DNA from: Nitrosococcus halophilus Nc 4
GTDB lineage: Bacteria > Pseudomonadota > Gammaproteobacteria > Nitrosococcales > Nitrosococcaceae
NCBI RefSeq assembly: GCF_000024725.1
Contig: NC_013960.1
Coordinates: forward strand, 3,954,001-4,018,000
Length of the DNA: 64,000 nucleotides
Reading direction: 5' to 3'
Under the pieces are notes generated by a model. It was not told the origin of the DNA. It ran no database searches and worked only from the letters and a program-made list of their open reading frames with translations. Both the position numbers and the translations under genes were made by a program. Below are positions 46,562-57,510 of the stretch, piece by piece (the stretch's first letter is position 1; every line of letters begins with the position of its first letter).

Positions 46562-47597
46562 CGGCTGGGACATTGGCGGTGCCCATCTCAAAGCAGCATT
46601 GACTGATTCCCAGGGTCGAATTACGGCATGCACCCAACTCCCCTGTCCCCTCTGGCAAGGCCTAGAAAAATTACAACAGGCTTTCAGCCAGATGCAGATT
46701 GAACTGGGGGATAGGGGTAACTTAGCCGCCATTACCATAACCGGAGAACTGGTTGATTTATTTAACGACCGGGATGAGGGAGTCATCAAGATCCTAGAAT
46801 ATACCTCACAGCATTTTCAGAATATACCGATATACGTATTTGCTGGGGCGCAGGGGCTCATCCCGCTGGAACAAGCCCCCAAGCATACAGAAGCCATTGC
46901 CTCCGCTAACTATCTTGCCACTAGCCAGTTAGCTGCCCGGCATTGGACGCAGGGACTGTTCCTGGACATTGGCAGCACCACCAGCGATCTCATTCCCTAC
47001 AAGGAGGGGATCCCCTGCCCTCAAGGCAACAATGATAAGGAACGCCTTAGCAGTGGCGAACTGCTCTATAGCGGGGTGACACGTACCCCCCTCATGGCCT
47101 TGGCCCGGCAAGCTCCCCTGGAAGGACACTGGGTGCGATTAGCCGCCGAATACTTTGCCACCACGGCCGATGTCTACCATCTATTGGGCTGGCTTTCAGT
47201 AGGTGTGGATCTTCATCCAAGCGCCGATAATCGGGGCAAACACCCGGAAGACTGCGCTCGGCGCCTAGCCCGAATGGTAGGGGCGGATAGCAAACATTGG
47301 CCCCTCCAAACCTGGCGGGGGTTAGCAGCCTACTTTGCCGAGCAACAGTGCCAACAACTGACCAACGCCAGCTTCCAGGTGCTCTCAAAGGCGGAGCTTT
47401 CACCAGAAGCCCCCGTTATCGGTGCGGGAATAGGCCGTTTCCTCGCTGCCGAATGTGCTCGGCGGCTTCATCGGCCCTATGGGGATCTTGCTACCGCTTT
47501 GGAAACCAATCCCCAGGCCTCCATGAGCGCTGACCATGCTCCAGCCGCTGCTCTTGCCCGGCTTGCCTGGGAACAGCTGCAAGATAAAACCGACTAA
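46536..47597 (+). CDS. Hydantoinase/oxoprolinase-like protein, MfnF-like (H4MPT-linked C1 pathway)
   Basis: 353 residues with sugar-kinase/oxoprolinase-like patterns: SGWDIGGAHLKAALTDSQG, ITGELVDLFNDRDEGV, LFLDIGSTTSDLIPY and GAGIGRFLA. MfnF in methanogens joins the furan diphosphate to gamma-glutamyltyramine; this family is often annotated as H4MPT-linked C1 transfer protein. The start is a TTG at 46536 with GGAGG 6 bases upstream, inside the preceding gene. Confidence 0.82.
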   Translation: MLSKQLTVSGWDIGGAHLKAALTDSQGRITACTQLPCPLWQGLEKLQQAFSQMQIELGDRGNLAAITITGELVDLFNDRDEGVIKILEYTSQHFQNIPIYVFAGAQGLIPLEQAPKHTEAIASANYLATSQLAARHWTQGLFLDIGSTTSDLIPYKEGIPCPQGNNDKERLSSGELLYSGVTRTPLMALARQAPLEGHWVRLAAEYFATTADVYHLLGWLSVGVDLHPSADNRGKHPEDCARRLARMVGADSKHWPLQTWRGLAAYFAEQQCQQLTNASFQVLSKAELSPEAPVIGAGIGRFLAAECARRLHRPYGDLATALETNPQASMSADHAPAAALARLAWEQLQDKTD

Positions 47598-47604
47598 TTT
47601 AATT

Positions 47605-49020
47605 ATGAAGCCACACCCCCTGTATGCGGAACTTCCCTACTCCGAGGACTCGATACCGCTATTCGAGGCGATACGACGAGAGCCCTGGCCCATATTTTTA
47701 GACAGCGGCAGGCCCGCGAGTCCATTTGGGCGCTTTGACATTATTGCCGCGGATCCCTTTGTCACTTTTAGTTGCCGAGGTTCTGAAACTACGGTTTGCA
47801 AACGCCATGATACCCTTTTAAGCCTTGAAAATCCCTTTGCCCTGCTGCAATCTGAGTTGCGCCGCTGCCACAATAAAAAGCCTCCTCTTGTCTTTCCCGA
47901 GCTTCCTCTAGGGGGTGGCGCCATGGGCTATTTCAGTTATGACCTAGGACGGCGCCTAGAGCAATTGCCCACCCTTGCCCTTGACGCCGAGCACATGCCG
48001 GAGATGGCCATCGGGCTTTATGATTGGGTCATTGTCGTCGACCACCACCAACGACGCTGCTTTCTCGTAGGACAAGGTTATGATTCCCGCACTTGGGAAC
48101 GCTGGGAAGCGCTTAAATTTCATCTTAGCCAGATCCGCCGCCCCCCCACCGGGTCAACCTTTCGGCTATGTGGCCAGATTGAGTCCAATATGAATCGAGA
48201 GGGCTACCACCAGGCTTTTGCAAGGATTCAACACTATATCCATGAGGGTGATTGCTATCAGGTAAATTTAGCACAACGGTTTGAAGTACCGGCCCAAGGG
48301 GATCCATGGACCCTCTACCGTCGCTTACGCTTGCGCAATGCCGCTCCCTTCAGCGCCTACTTTTCTACCCCAGAAGGGGGGGTGTTGAGTACCTCGCCGG
48401 AACGCTTCTTGCTCGTCAATGGAGGCCGGGTTGAAACCCGTCCCATCAAGGGCACTCGGCCCCGATCATCTTCGCCTAGGAGAGACCATAGGCTTGCGCT
48501 GGAACTTCAAAATAGCCCCAAAGACCGAGCAGAAAACGTAATGATCGTCGATCTTTTACGTAATGACCTAGGCCGAGTCTGCCTCCCAGGCTCAATTCAT
48601 GTGCCTAACCTCTGTGCTATCGAGTCCTTCGCGACTGTCCACCACCTGGTGAGCACCGTACGCGGTCAACTGGCACCGGGACGAGATTCCCTTGATTTGC
48701 TGCAAGCTTGCTTTCCTGGGGGGTCAGTCACCGGCGCCCCCAAAGTGCGCGCCATGGAAATCATTGAGGAATTAGAACCCCACCGCCGCGGGATCTATTG
48801 TGGCAGCCTGGGCTATATTGGTTTTGAAGGCAACATGGACACCAACATTGCGATCCGCACCCTAGTTTACAATCACAACTCTTTGCGCTTCTGGGCAGGA
48901 GGAGGAATTGTCGCCGATTCGGTGGAAAAGGCCGAATACCAGGAAACCCTAGATAAAGCCGCAGCTATCTTGCAAACCTTGAGTGAGTATACCGCTCCCG
49001 CATCGGGCAGAGTAATATAA
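47605..49020 (+). CDS. pabB: Aminodeoxychorismate synthase component I
   Basis: 471 residues. Chorismate-utilising fold with YHQAFARIQHYIHEGDCYQVNLAQRF, ETRPIKGTRPR (the PIKGT lysine typical of PabB rather than TrpE) and FPGGSVTGAPKVRAMEIIEEL. It makes aminodeoxychorismate for p-aminobenzoate. Its place in this cluster suggests supply for H4MPT through the MptG reaction as well as folate. The ATG at 47605 is preferred to an earlier in-frame start inside the upstream gene. Confidence 0.94.
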   Translation: MKPHPLYAELPYSEDSIPLFEAIRREPWPIFLDSGRPASPFGRFDIIAADPFVTFSCRGSETTVCKRHDTLLSLENPFALLQSELRRCHNKKPPLVFPELPLGGGAMGYFSYDLGRRLEQLPTLALDAEHMPEMAIGLYDWVIVVDHHQRRCFLVGQGYDSRTWERWEALKFHLSQIRRPPTGSTFRLCGQIESNMNREGYHQAFARIQHYIHEGDCYQVNLAQRFEVPAQGDPWTLYRRLRLRNAAPFSAYFSTPEGGVLSTSPERFLLVNGGRVETRPIKGTRPRSSSPRRDHRLALELQNSPKDRAENVMIVDLLRNDLGRVCLPGSIHVPNLCAIESFATVHHLVSTVRGQLAPGRDSLDLLQACFPGGSVTGAPKVRAMEIIEELEPHRRGIYCGSLGYIGFEGNMDTNIAIRTLVYNHNSLRFWAGGGIVADSVEKAEYQETLDKAAAILQTLSEYTAPASGRVI

Positions 49021-49110
49021 GTACCTCAGTAAAAGTTTTGAAGTGTTCCTGGAGCGAGCTGGTGGTGTTCCGCAAACCCGTTTTTCCTCCATGAAAAAAG
49101 GGCTTGATGC

Positions 49111-49197
49111 GCGCCCTCCCTGGCGCACCCCCTGGGGGCATCCTCCGGATGTCCCGATTCGCTCCCGGCGAATCGGTGCGGGGACTTCCCTGTCCCC
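49111..49197. repeat. Four consecutive hairpins between pabB and the kinase-like gene
   Basis: GCGCC/GGCGC (49111-49126), GGGGCATCC/GGATGTCCC with one G-U (49135-49155), CCGATTCGC/GCGAATCGG (49154-49176) and GGGGAC/GTCCCC (49180-49197). The run is G+C-rich, unlike its surroundings. It resembles REP/BIME clusters or a processing/stabilising block in the mRNA. Confidence 0.7.
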
Positions 49198-49254
49198 TGG
49201 CTCCACGCCCACCGGCTCGCTCCTACCTCATCTTTTATTCATGGGTACTTAAAA

Positions 49255-49863
49255 ATGTGGGTTGTCAAGCTCGGCGGCAGCCTTTACGAAAGTCACTACT
49301 TACCCCGCTGGCTTCAGCGGCTCGCCACCTATGAAGGCCAAATTGTCATTGTACCGGGTGGCGGCCCCTTTGCTGATCAAGTACGCCACGCCCAAAACCG
49401 CTGGAGGATAGCCGATGCCTGCGCCCATGCTATGGCCTTGCTTGCCATGGAGCAATTTGGCCGCTTGCTACAGGGCTTAGAGCCTAGACTTTGTCTCGCA
49501 GCTAGTCGTAAAGACATTAAACAAGCACTCAGCCAGCAGCGAGTCCCGATTTGGTTGCCCGCAGCCGAGCTATTGGATCAACCTGCCATTCCAGAAAGTT
49601 GGGAGGTTACCTCTGACAGCCTAGCGGTTTGGCTTAGCGGCCAACTAAAAGCCCGCCGTCTCGTCTTGATTAAACAAGCGCGGCTATCGGAACCGGTGAT
49701 CAGCGCCCGCGCCCTTGCTGCCCAAGGGATCGTTGACGCCGCTTTCCCTCATTTTCTTCATTCTCTGACGGTTCCCTGCTATTGCATTACCGCCGATGAC
49801 TACCTCCAAATCACCCGGACAGGTATGGCTAATATGGGAACCCGGATCTGTCCAGATAAATAA
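49255..49863 (+). CDS. Amino-acid-kinase-family protein, MfnE-like
   Basis: 202 residues: MWVVKLGGSLYESHYLPRW, IVIVPGGGPFADQVR and SDSLAVWLSGQLKARRLVLIKQ, the amino-acid kinase (aspartate/glutamate/uridylate kinase) fold. MfnE in methanogens phosphorylates the aminomethylfuran phosphate in methanofuran synthesis. Placed beside MfnD- and MfnF-like genes, a methylofuran role is likely. A hairpin follows the stop. Confidence 0.82.
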   Translation: MWVVKLGGSLYESHYLPRWLQRLATYEGQIVIVPGGGPFADQVRHAQNRWRIADACAHAMALLAMEQFGRLLQGLEPRLCLAASRKDIKQALSQQRVPIWLPAAELLDQPAIPESWEVTSDSLAVWLSGQLKARRLVLIKQARLSEPVISARALAAQGIVDAAFPHFLHSLTVPCYCITADDYLQITRTGMANMGTRICPDK

Positions 49864-49865
49864 AT

Positions 49866-49903
49866 TGCCCAGTTAGCTTAAAAAACAAAAGCTTAACTGG
49901 GCA
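49866..49903. terminator. Hairpin after the kinase-like gene
   Basis: TGCCCAGTTAGCTT (49866-49879) pairs with AAGCTTAACTGGGCA (49889-49903) with one bulged base around an A-rich loop, 3 bases after the stop. The U-tract is poor but placement fits a cluster end. Confidence 0.65.
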
Positions 49904-49946
49904 CAATATCATAAATTATCTCAAAAAATTTAATTTATAAATATTG

Positions 49947-50078
49947 TTATAATGCCAATAGCCATGTTGCCATTATGAAAAGAACAAAGCCCCCGCATGA
50001 TTTGAATAATCTCATCACGGACTCTTCCTCTTTGATGGTCAACGTTCCTTGAAACCGACGTCTTTGCATATTAACCAT
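49947..50078 (-). CDS. Candidate 43-residue membrane peptide
   Basis: ATG at 50078, stop at 49947-49949. Basic, polar N-terminal half (QRRRFQGTLTIKEEESVM) and a single hydrophobic segment (GGFVLFIMATWLLAL) at the C-terminus, so N-in single-pass topology is likely. An AGAGGT site sits 8 bases upstream, within the loop of a perfect hairpin. I do not recognise a family. It lies 341 bases after aroB on the same strand. Confidence 0.5.
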   Translation of the reverse strand: MVNMQRRRFQGTLTIKEEESVMRLFKSCGGFVLFIMATWLLAL

Positions 50079-50101
50079 AGTAAATACCTCTGCTATTTAC
50101 T
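50079..50101 (-). promoter_or_regulatory. Perfect hairpin enclosing the ribosome-binding site of the small ORF
   Basis: AGTAAATA and TATTTACT are exact reverse complements with a 7-base loop that contains the minus-strand GAGG. The hairpin ends immediately before the ATG at 50078. Control of ribosome access is inferred. Confidence 0.55.
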
Positions 50102-50419
50102 GGAGGGTAAATTTCCCCCTCTATTTATTAGGCATATTTTATGCCGTTTATATCCGTAAAATTTAAAAATTAAGGCACCCAAATAAACATAGCTGAATAA
50201 CTAATTGTAAAATATACGGTATTTTGGGACGGGCTGGCATTATGGAATGAAGAAATAAGGAGGAGCTTGCGGCTTTTTTTTTACAGCAGAAAAAATAAGT
50301 TTGCAAAAAGCCACCCAACGGTCGGTTTCGCATTGCTCAACCGCCCCTACGAGCCGACAAGTAGCGTGCGCTGTGCGCACGAAGAGGCTAAAAATCCCAG
50401 CGGAATTTGGCTAGGCTCC
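50102..50419. other. Spacer between aroB 3' end and the small ORF
   Basis: About 320 bases without a credible gene. It contains GGCAT-ATTTT-ATGCC near 50131-50145, a poly-T run after GCTTGCGGC near 50260-50280 and the hairpin CGTGCGC-TGT-GCGCACG near 50366-50382. Confidence 0.5.
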
Positions 50420-51496
50420 CTAACGGCAATCCTCTATCGTAGCTTCTAGCAGCTCGGGTCTAAAATCACCGGTCACCGTAGCCTGCCCCAACTGTTTCAG
50501 TAATACCAGGCGCAAATGCCCATCGATGACTTTTTTATCCACTGCCATCAACTCCATGAAGCGAGCCTTATCAATTTCTCGCGGGGCATGCCTAGGAAGC
50601 CCCGCCTGCTCCAATAGATTAAGCACCCGCTTTACTTCTGGAGTCGACAACCACCCTAGCCGCCTTGACAAATCCGCTGCCATTGCCATACCCACCGCCA
50701 CCGCTTCACCATGCAACCAGGTACCATACCCCAGACCTGTTTCAATCGCATGGCCAAAAGTATGGCCTAGATTAAGAATTGCCCGTATCCCTGATTCTCG
50801 CTCATCGGCTGCAACGACCTCGGCCTTATTATGGCAAGACCACTCAATGGCTTGTGCCAATGCTAAGGGGTTTCGCGCCAATAACTCACTAATATGCTCC
50901 TCTAACCAGGCAAAGAACTCCGCATCCCGAATAAGGCCATATTTGATCACCTCAGCCACTCCCGCCCGCAACTGCCTCTCATCCAGGGTATTGAGGGTAT
51001 CCGTATCAGCCAAAACACAGCGGGGCTGGTAAAAAGCACCGATCATATTCTTTCCCCGAGGGTGGTTAACCGCTGTCTTTCCCCCGACAGAGGAATCCAC
51101 CTGGGCTAATAAGGTGGTAGGAACCTGAATATAGGCAACTCCCCGCTGGTAACAGGCCGCAGCGAATCCCGCCATGTCACCAATAACGCCGCCACCCAAG
51201 GCAATCACGGTGCAACGACGGGAAAAGGGGGCTTTGAGCAACCCATCAAAAATTTGCCCCAATACCTCCAAAGTCTTATATTGCTCGCCATCAGGCAGGA
51301 TTACTTGGGCACAACGGTAGTCTTTGAGCCCCTTCAAAAGGGTCTCTAGATATAAAGGCGCCACCGTCTCATTAGTGACGACCATGACCTCAGGTCCCAC
51401 GATATGCTTTACCAAAAGGTGGCCTTGGTCTAGCAGGCCGCTGCCAATATAGATGGGATAACTACGTTCTTGAAGGTCGACTTGTACTGTAATCAT
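50420..51496 (-). CDS. aroB: 3-dehydroquinate synthase
   Basis: 358 residues. NAD- and metal-dependent second step of the shikimate pathway. Clear motifs: [53 protein letters not shown] and [13 protein letters not shown] with metal-binding His. aroK lies upstream on the same strand, as usual behind pilQ. Confidence 0.97.
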   Translation of the reverse strand: MITVQVDLQERSYPIYIGSGLLDQGHLLVKHIVGPEVMVVTNETVAPLYLETLLKGLKDYRCAQVILPDGEQYKTLEVLGQIFDGLLKAPFSRRCTVIALGGGVIGDMAGFAAACYQRGVAYIQVPTTLLAQVDSSVGGKTAVNHPRGKNMIGAFYQPRCVLADTDTLNTLDERQLRAGVAEVIKYGLIRDAEFFAWLEEHISELLARNPLALAQAIEWSCHNKAEVVAADERESGIRAILNLGHTFGHAIETGLGYGTWLHGEAVAVGMAMAADLSRRLGWLSTPEVKRVLNLLEQAGLPRHAPREIDKARFMELMAVDKKVIDGHLRLVLLKQLGQATVTGDFRPELLEATIEDCR

Positions 51497-51568
51497 AAAA
51501 CAACGAATACCTATAGCCTTGCAATAAGGCGAACTAGCTTCATTAAAGTAATGTTGCCCTCTATACCT

Positions 51569-52117
51569 TTAGCGTATGGCGGAAAACTTCTGCCCGTGAA
51601 CATTTCCATACCGTTTAAGCTGCCGGAGCACCTCATTGGCAACGGCCTTGATGGGTCGTTCACCTGTTTTGATGGTGATATCCGCCACTTCTCGATACAG
51701 GGGATCGCGCTCCTTGAGTAAGCGTTTCAGGCGCTCTAACGGATTTTCCGTCTGCAATAAAGGGCGGTTGCTATCATGGACAGTACGGCGATAGAGTTGT
51801 TCTGGTGATGCATACAAATAGACGACGGTTCCTCCCTGCGCCAACCTCTGTCGATTCTCAATGGCAAGCACCGCTCCCCCGCCAGTTGCCAATATAATAT
51901 TGCTTAGCTGGGTAAGCTCAGCAATCATCTTACACTCACGCTGCCGAAAACCGGCCTCCCCCTCGATTTCAAAGATTACGGGAATACTGACCCCGGTGCG
52001 GCATTCGATTTCACGATCGCTATCATGGAATTTTCTACCCAGCATCTTTGCCAAGTACCGACCAAGGGTCGTTTTACCGGCCCCCATTGGACCCACGAGG
52101 AAAATATTTCTAGCCAT
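51569..52117 (-). CDS. aroK: Shikimate kinase
   Basis: 182 residues. P-loop LVGPMGAGKTTLGRYLA, shikimate-binding DSDREIECRTG and GGGAVL. Precedes aroB by 72 bases. The pilMNOPQ-aroKB order is standard in gammaproteobacteria. Confidence 0.97.
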   Translation of the reverse strand: MARNIFLVGPMGAGKTTLGRYLAKMLGRKFHDSDREIECRTGVSIPVIFEIEGEAGFRQRECKMIAELTQLSNIILATGGGAVLAIENRQRLAQGGTVVYLYASPEQLYRRTVHDSNRPLLQTENPLERLKRLLKERDPLYREVADITIKTGERPIKAVANEVLRQLKRYGNVHGQKFSAIR

Positions 52118-52220
52118 AATGAATCCACAAACCGCTAATTAGGCAACCTGCCTAGAGAATAGCTCATGCCTAACGGGAAGAGACGCCAAATAATGACTAT
52201 TGTACAGTAACGACGGCTAA

Positions 52221-52263
52221 AATAAGAAGGTCGAGCCCTCTAGAGGAACTCGACCTTCTTATT
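52221..52263 (-). terminator. Strong terminator after pilQ
   Basis: Fifteen-base perfect arms (AATAAGAAGGTCGAG and its complement) with a 13-base loop, followed on the minus strand by TTTTAGCCG. It lies 24 bases after the pilQ stop, so aroKB has its own promoter or depends on read-through. Confidence 0.85.
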
Positions 52264-52286
52264 CGGACATAACGGTATACTGGGGA

Positions 52287-54386
52287 TTATAGTTTTAATC
52301 CCTCCTTGATAATCTTAGGGGTCACGAAGATGAGGAGTTCATCCTTATTGTTCACCTCCGATTTGTCCCGGAATAAAGTCCCTACATAGGGCAAATCCCC
52401 TAAAAAGGGTACCCGGCGGCTAGCCCGGTTCTGCTCTTGCTCATAAATTCCGCCGAGCACGACGGTTTGACCATTATCGACAAGCACCTGGGTCGCAACC
52501 TCGCGGGTATCGATGCTGGGCACCCCGTTGAAAACTTGCCCCACACTGTCTTTGTTCACCGTTAAGTCCATGATAATTCTATCATCAGGCGTAATTTGAG
52601 GAACCACCTTTAAACTCAGCACGGCCTTCTTAAAGGAGACGGAAGTAGCACCGCTGGAGGTGGCTTGCTGAAAAGGAATTTCGGTACCCTGCTCAATCAA
52701 CGCTTCATTCTGATTAGAGGTGATCACTCGTGGATTGGAAATCACCTCGCCACGTCCTTCTGCCTGAAGGGCGGAAAGCTCCAACTCCAATAGGTTCCCC
52801 AGAGGCAGCTTGGTCAGGGCAAGGGCAATCCGCGCCGCGTCTTGCCGGGTTACAGGCAAATTAACATTCATCCGATCCTGTAGCTCCAAGGTCTCCCTAT
52901 TGATGATTTGGGTAGTGCCATTGAGCGAACCCGAGGTCACAACTTCATCAAAAGCCCCGCCAGTATCTTCTCGCTTGCTCAAACCAAACCGAATCCCCAG
53001 ATCCTTGCTGAAATCACTATTGGCAATGACAATACGGGATTCAATGAGCACCTGGCGCACCGGAATATCGAGGCGAGCCACCAACTTTCTAAGATCCGCT
53101 AACCTATCGGCCGTATCCATCACCAACAAGGTGTTAGTGCGCTCATCAAGCGTCACGTGGCCTCGCGGTGACAAAAGAGTATTCTCTTCAGCTTGGATAA
53201 GCGCCGCAAGATCACTCGCCTTGGCAAAGTTTACTTGGATAAATTCAGAGTGCAGCGGCGCTAATTCTTCCATCTGCTTTCTAGCTTCTAGCTCCAGCCT
53301 CTCACGATCTGCGATTTCAGCAGCCGGCGCCACTAAGATCACATCACCCGTACGGCGCATATCCAGCCCTTTAGTTTTGAGGATGATATCCAAGGCCTGA
53401 TCCCAGGGCACATTCTTGAGCCGCAACGTCACATTGCCTTGCACGGTATCGCTTGCCACCAGATTGAGGTCCGTGAAATCGGCAATCAACTGTAAAACAG
53501 CGCGTACCTCAATATTCTGAAAATTCAGAGAAAGTTTTTCGCCCACATAACCAAACTCCTTTTTCTTGGCCAGTTCCTTTTCCTTTTTCGTGAGCGGCTT
53601 GAGTTCGATAATTAAGGTATCCTCGGACTGGTAAGAAAGGTGCTCATGTTCTGCTTCAGTGGGGCTAATAATCATGCGCACACTCCCATCCTTGGCAAAG
53701 GTGTCGACAAGTTTAACCGGCGTAGCAAAGTCCAAAACATCAAGGCGCCGCTCAAACTCCTTGGGCAGGGAAGTATTCATAAAATCAACGATAATACGCT
53801 CCCCTTCCTCCCGGATATCCACTGGAGTCTGGGCATCCGAAAGAGATACAATCACTCGGCCTTCACCGTCCTCGCCACGCCGGAAATCAATATTTTTAAT
53901 CAAATACCGCTCGTCATTAGCAGCCGTATCTGGTCTAGCTGAAGCGACTATAGAAGAACCGTTTACAGTGACATAAACGATATTTTTCTCTACCCGAGTT
54001 TCAAAAGCCGCGCTCTGAACCAAATTGATCACGACCCGGGTACGATCGGCTGCCTCCACCATAGTGACACTTCGGGTCATCCCTACTCCAATATTCTGGG
54101 ATCGAGGCGTTGTGCCAATTTTGACTCCTGGAAAATCTAATACAATGCGAGCTGGATTATCAATTGCAAAGAACTTAGGTTCAGAAACCGGCGTTGAGAA
54201 CTCTAACTGAAGCTGGACTCCCTCACCCGGTAAGGATGAATATTCAATGTCCTGCAATTCGGTAGCAGCCCAGGCTGTACAGGGCAACAAACACAGGAGC
54301 AGCAGACCTATTAAAGCGTGGAGGAAACAGCGCTGTCCGCACGCCTGACTCGAAATAGATGGAACGACTGTGTGCGTGGACTTCAT
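52287..54386 (-). CDS. pilQ: Type IV pilus secretin PilQ
   Basis: 699 residues. Signal region ending CTAWAA, two AMIN domains (ARIVLDFPGVKIG; GRVIVSLSDAQTPVDI), an STN domain (LNFQNIEVRAVLQLIADFTDLNLVAS) and the C-terminal secretin pore (QTVVLGGIYEQEQNRASRRVPFLGDLPYVGTLF is the conserved region). It forms the outer-membrane gate for the pilus. Last gene of pilMNOPQ. Confidence 0.97.
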   Translation of the reverse strand: MKSTHTVVPSISSQACGQRCFLHALIGLLLLCLLPCTAWAATELQDIEYSSLPGEGVQLQLEFSTPVSEPKFFAIDNPARIVLDFPGVKIGTTPRSQNIGVGMTRSVTMVEAADRTRVVINLVQSAAFETRVEKNIVYVTVNGSSIVASARPDTAANDERYLIKNIDFRRGEDGEGRVIVSLSDAQTPVDIREEGERIIVDFMNTSLPKEFERRLDVLDFATPVKLVDTFAKDGSVRMIISPTEAEHEHLSYQSEDTLIIELKPLTKKEKELAKKKEFGYVGEKLSLNFQNIEVRAVLQLIADFTDLNLVASDTVQGNVTLRLKNVPWDQALDIILKTKGLDMRRTGDVILVAPAAEIADRERLELEARKQMEELAPLHSEFIQVNFAKASDLAALIQAEENTLLSPRGHVTLDERTNTLLVMDTADRLADLRKLVARLDIPVRQVLIESRIVIANSDFSKDLGIRFGLSKREDTGGAFDEVVTSGSLNGTTQIINRETLELQDRMNVNLPVTRQDAARIALALTKLPLGNLLELELSALQAEGRGEVISNPRVITSNQNEALIEQGTEIPFQQATSSGATSVSFKKAVLSLKVVPQITPDDRIIMDLTVNKDSVGQVFNGVPSIDTREVATQVLVDNGQTVVLGGIYEQEQNRASRRVPFLGDLPYVGTLFRDKSEVNNKDELLIFVTPKIIKEGLKL

Positions 54387-54402
54387 TAGCTTCCCCTTAT
54401 TA

Positions 54403-54981
54403 TCACTCCGCCAATGCCAGCATGTTCTGGCGCTTTAACCAACCGCCCTGCTCATCAGAGACGATCTCGGTGAGTTCAATCATTTCTTCGTTAATGTGGG
54501 TAATCCTTCCATAGTTTCGGCCCATATAATTACCTTTTTTAACACGATATAAAATTCCATCGGAGGCTCGAACAATCGCCCAAACTTCCTCCCCTTGTTC
54601 AAGTAGACCTACCATCTTAAGCGAAGCGAGGGGATATTCCTCCAAAGCTTCTCTGTGCCTATTCAGATCAGGCTTGAGGCTATTCTCAGATCCTGGACCT
54701 GTCTTTGCCATGGGTCCTGGAGGGAGTTCTACCACGGTGGGGATAAAAGGATTGCGCAGCTCAGCCGCCTGGTAAGTAAAGGTTTCATGGGGTTTGATTT
54801 CTGGCAAAGATTCGATCGTTCCTTTAGGACGAGACTTTACCTCCTTCACATATTGCTTTAGATCCATCAACTGCTCATCGTTACAGCCTGATACTGTTAC
54901 CGACAGGAGACTAAGCAAACCCACAATTCCTGCTGGAGGCTTTAGTTTATCTCTTCTCTTAATATGCTGCGCATTGTTCAT
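54403..54981 (-). CDS. pilP: Type IV pilus lipoprotein PilP
   Basis: 192 residues with a lipobox (LLSVTVSGCNDEQLMDL) and the PilP beta-domain (LASLKMVGLLEQGEEVWAIV, YRVKKGNYMGRNYGRI). It links the PilN/O inner-membrane complex to PilQ. The start overlaps pilO by 4 bases. Confidence 0.95.
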   Translation of the reverse strand: MNNAQHIKRRDKLKPPAGIVGLLSLLSVTVSGCNDEQLMDLKQYVKEVKSRPKGTIESLPEIKPHETFTYQAAELRNPFIPTVVELPPGPMAKTGPGSENSLKPDLNRHREALEEYPLASLKMVGLLEQGEEVWAIVRASDGILYRVKKGNYMGRNYGRITHINEEMIELTEIVSDEQGGWLKRQNMLALAE

Positions 54982-55594
54982 TTTCTACCCCGCTTTTGGC
55001 CCGTTACTACCTCGCCTTCATCAAAATAACGGTAAGTCTTGGCGGTAATGTTCATTGCCAACTCCCCTGTTTCCTTCTTTCCCCCTTCGATAGAGAAATC
55101 ATGTAAGGTCACAATACGGGGAAGAGCCGCTACCTTGCTCACGAATTCTCCAAATTGGTGGTAGTCACCAAGGACTCGAATTTGGATAGGTAATTCGGCA
55201 TAAAAATCTGCTGGGATTTCAGAACTCGGTTTGAATAACTCAAATTCCAACCCGCTTGACAGTCCTGTTTGAGAAACATCAACCAATAGGTCAGCAACCT
55301 CCGTCTTACTAGGTAATTGCCGCAGCATGGCCCCGAAGGAAAGTTTCATCTCTTCCATCTGTTTCTCGTAGGCTTCTAAATTGGCTGCCTTTTTCTGCTT
55401 AGCTTCAAAAGTGGCTTTCAGTTCTGGCTCCTTATTTTCAAGCTCATCAAGCTGTAGCAGTTTGTCTTTAGTGAAAAACCAATAACCGCCACCTGCCACC
55501 GAGGCACAGAGCAAAATAACTGCAATGGCCTTAGCAACAATTGGCCAATCACCCACCTCGCTGAAATCAAGTTCATTGAGTTCTGATAGGTTCA

Positions 55595-55598
<4 letters not shown>
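54978..55598 (-). CDS. pilO: Type IV pilus alignment protein PilO
   Basis: 206 residues: a short cytoplasmic N-terminus, one membrane helix (IVAKAIAVILLCASVAGGGYW), a coiled coil and a ferredoxin-like periplasmic domain (IQIRVLGDYHQFGEFVSKVAALPRIVTLHDF). It pairs with PilN. Confidence 0.95.
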
Positions 55599-57312
<1,714 letters not shown>

Positions 57313-57510
57313 TTACCCCAAGACAACCTCTTTACCTCACCTAAGTCCTATGAAGACTTTTGATAATTACAACAACGAGTTGACTGAATAGCTCTGCTTG
57401 TGCTGAACTCAGGTGGTAGACCAAGGTCGTAGCTTAAGTTGGATACACGTTTTATACTGTTCCTAACCATGCTCCTTTGATATAAATCACATGTTTGTCC
57501 ATTAACTTTC

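Noticed and set aside
49947-50078. Methanobactin or PqqA precursor
   Set aside because: The peptide has one Cys only and lacks the Glu/Tyr pair of PqqA and the paired Cys motifs of methanobactin; it is better described as a membrane peptide.
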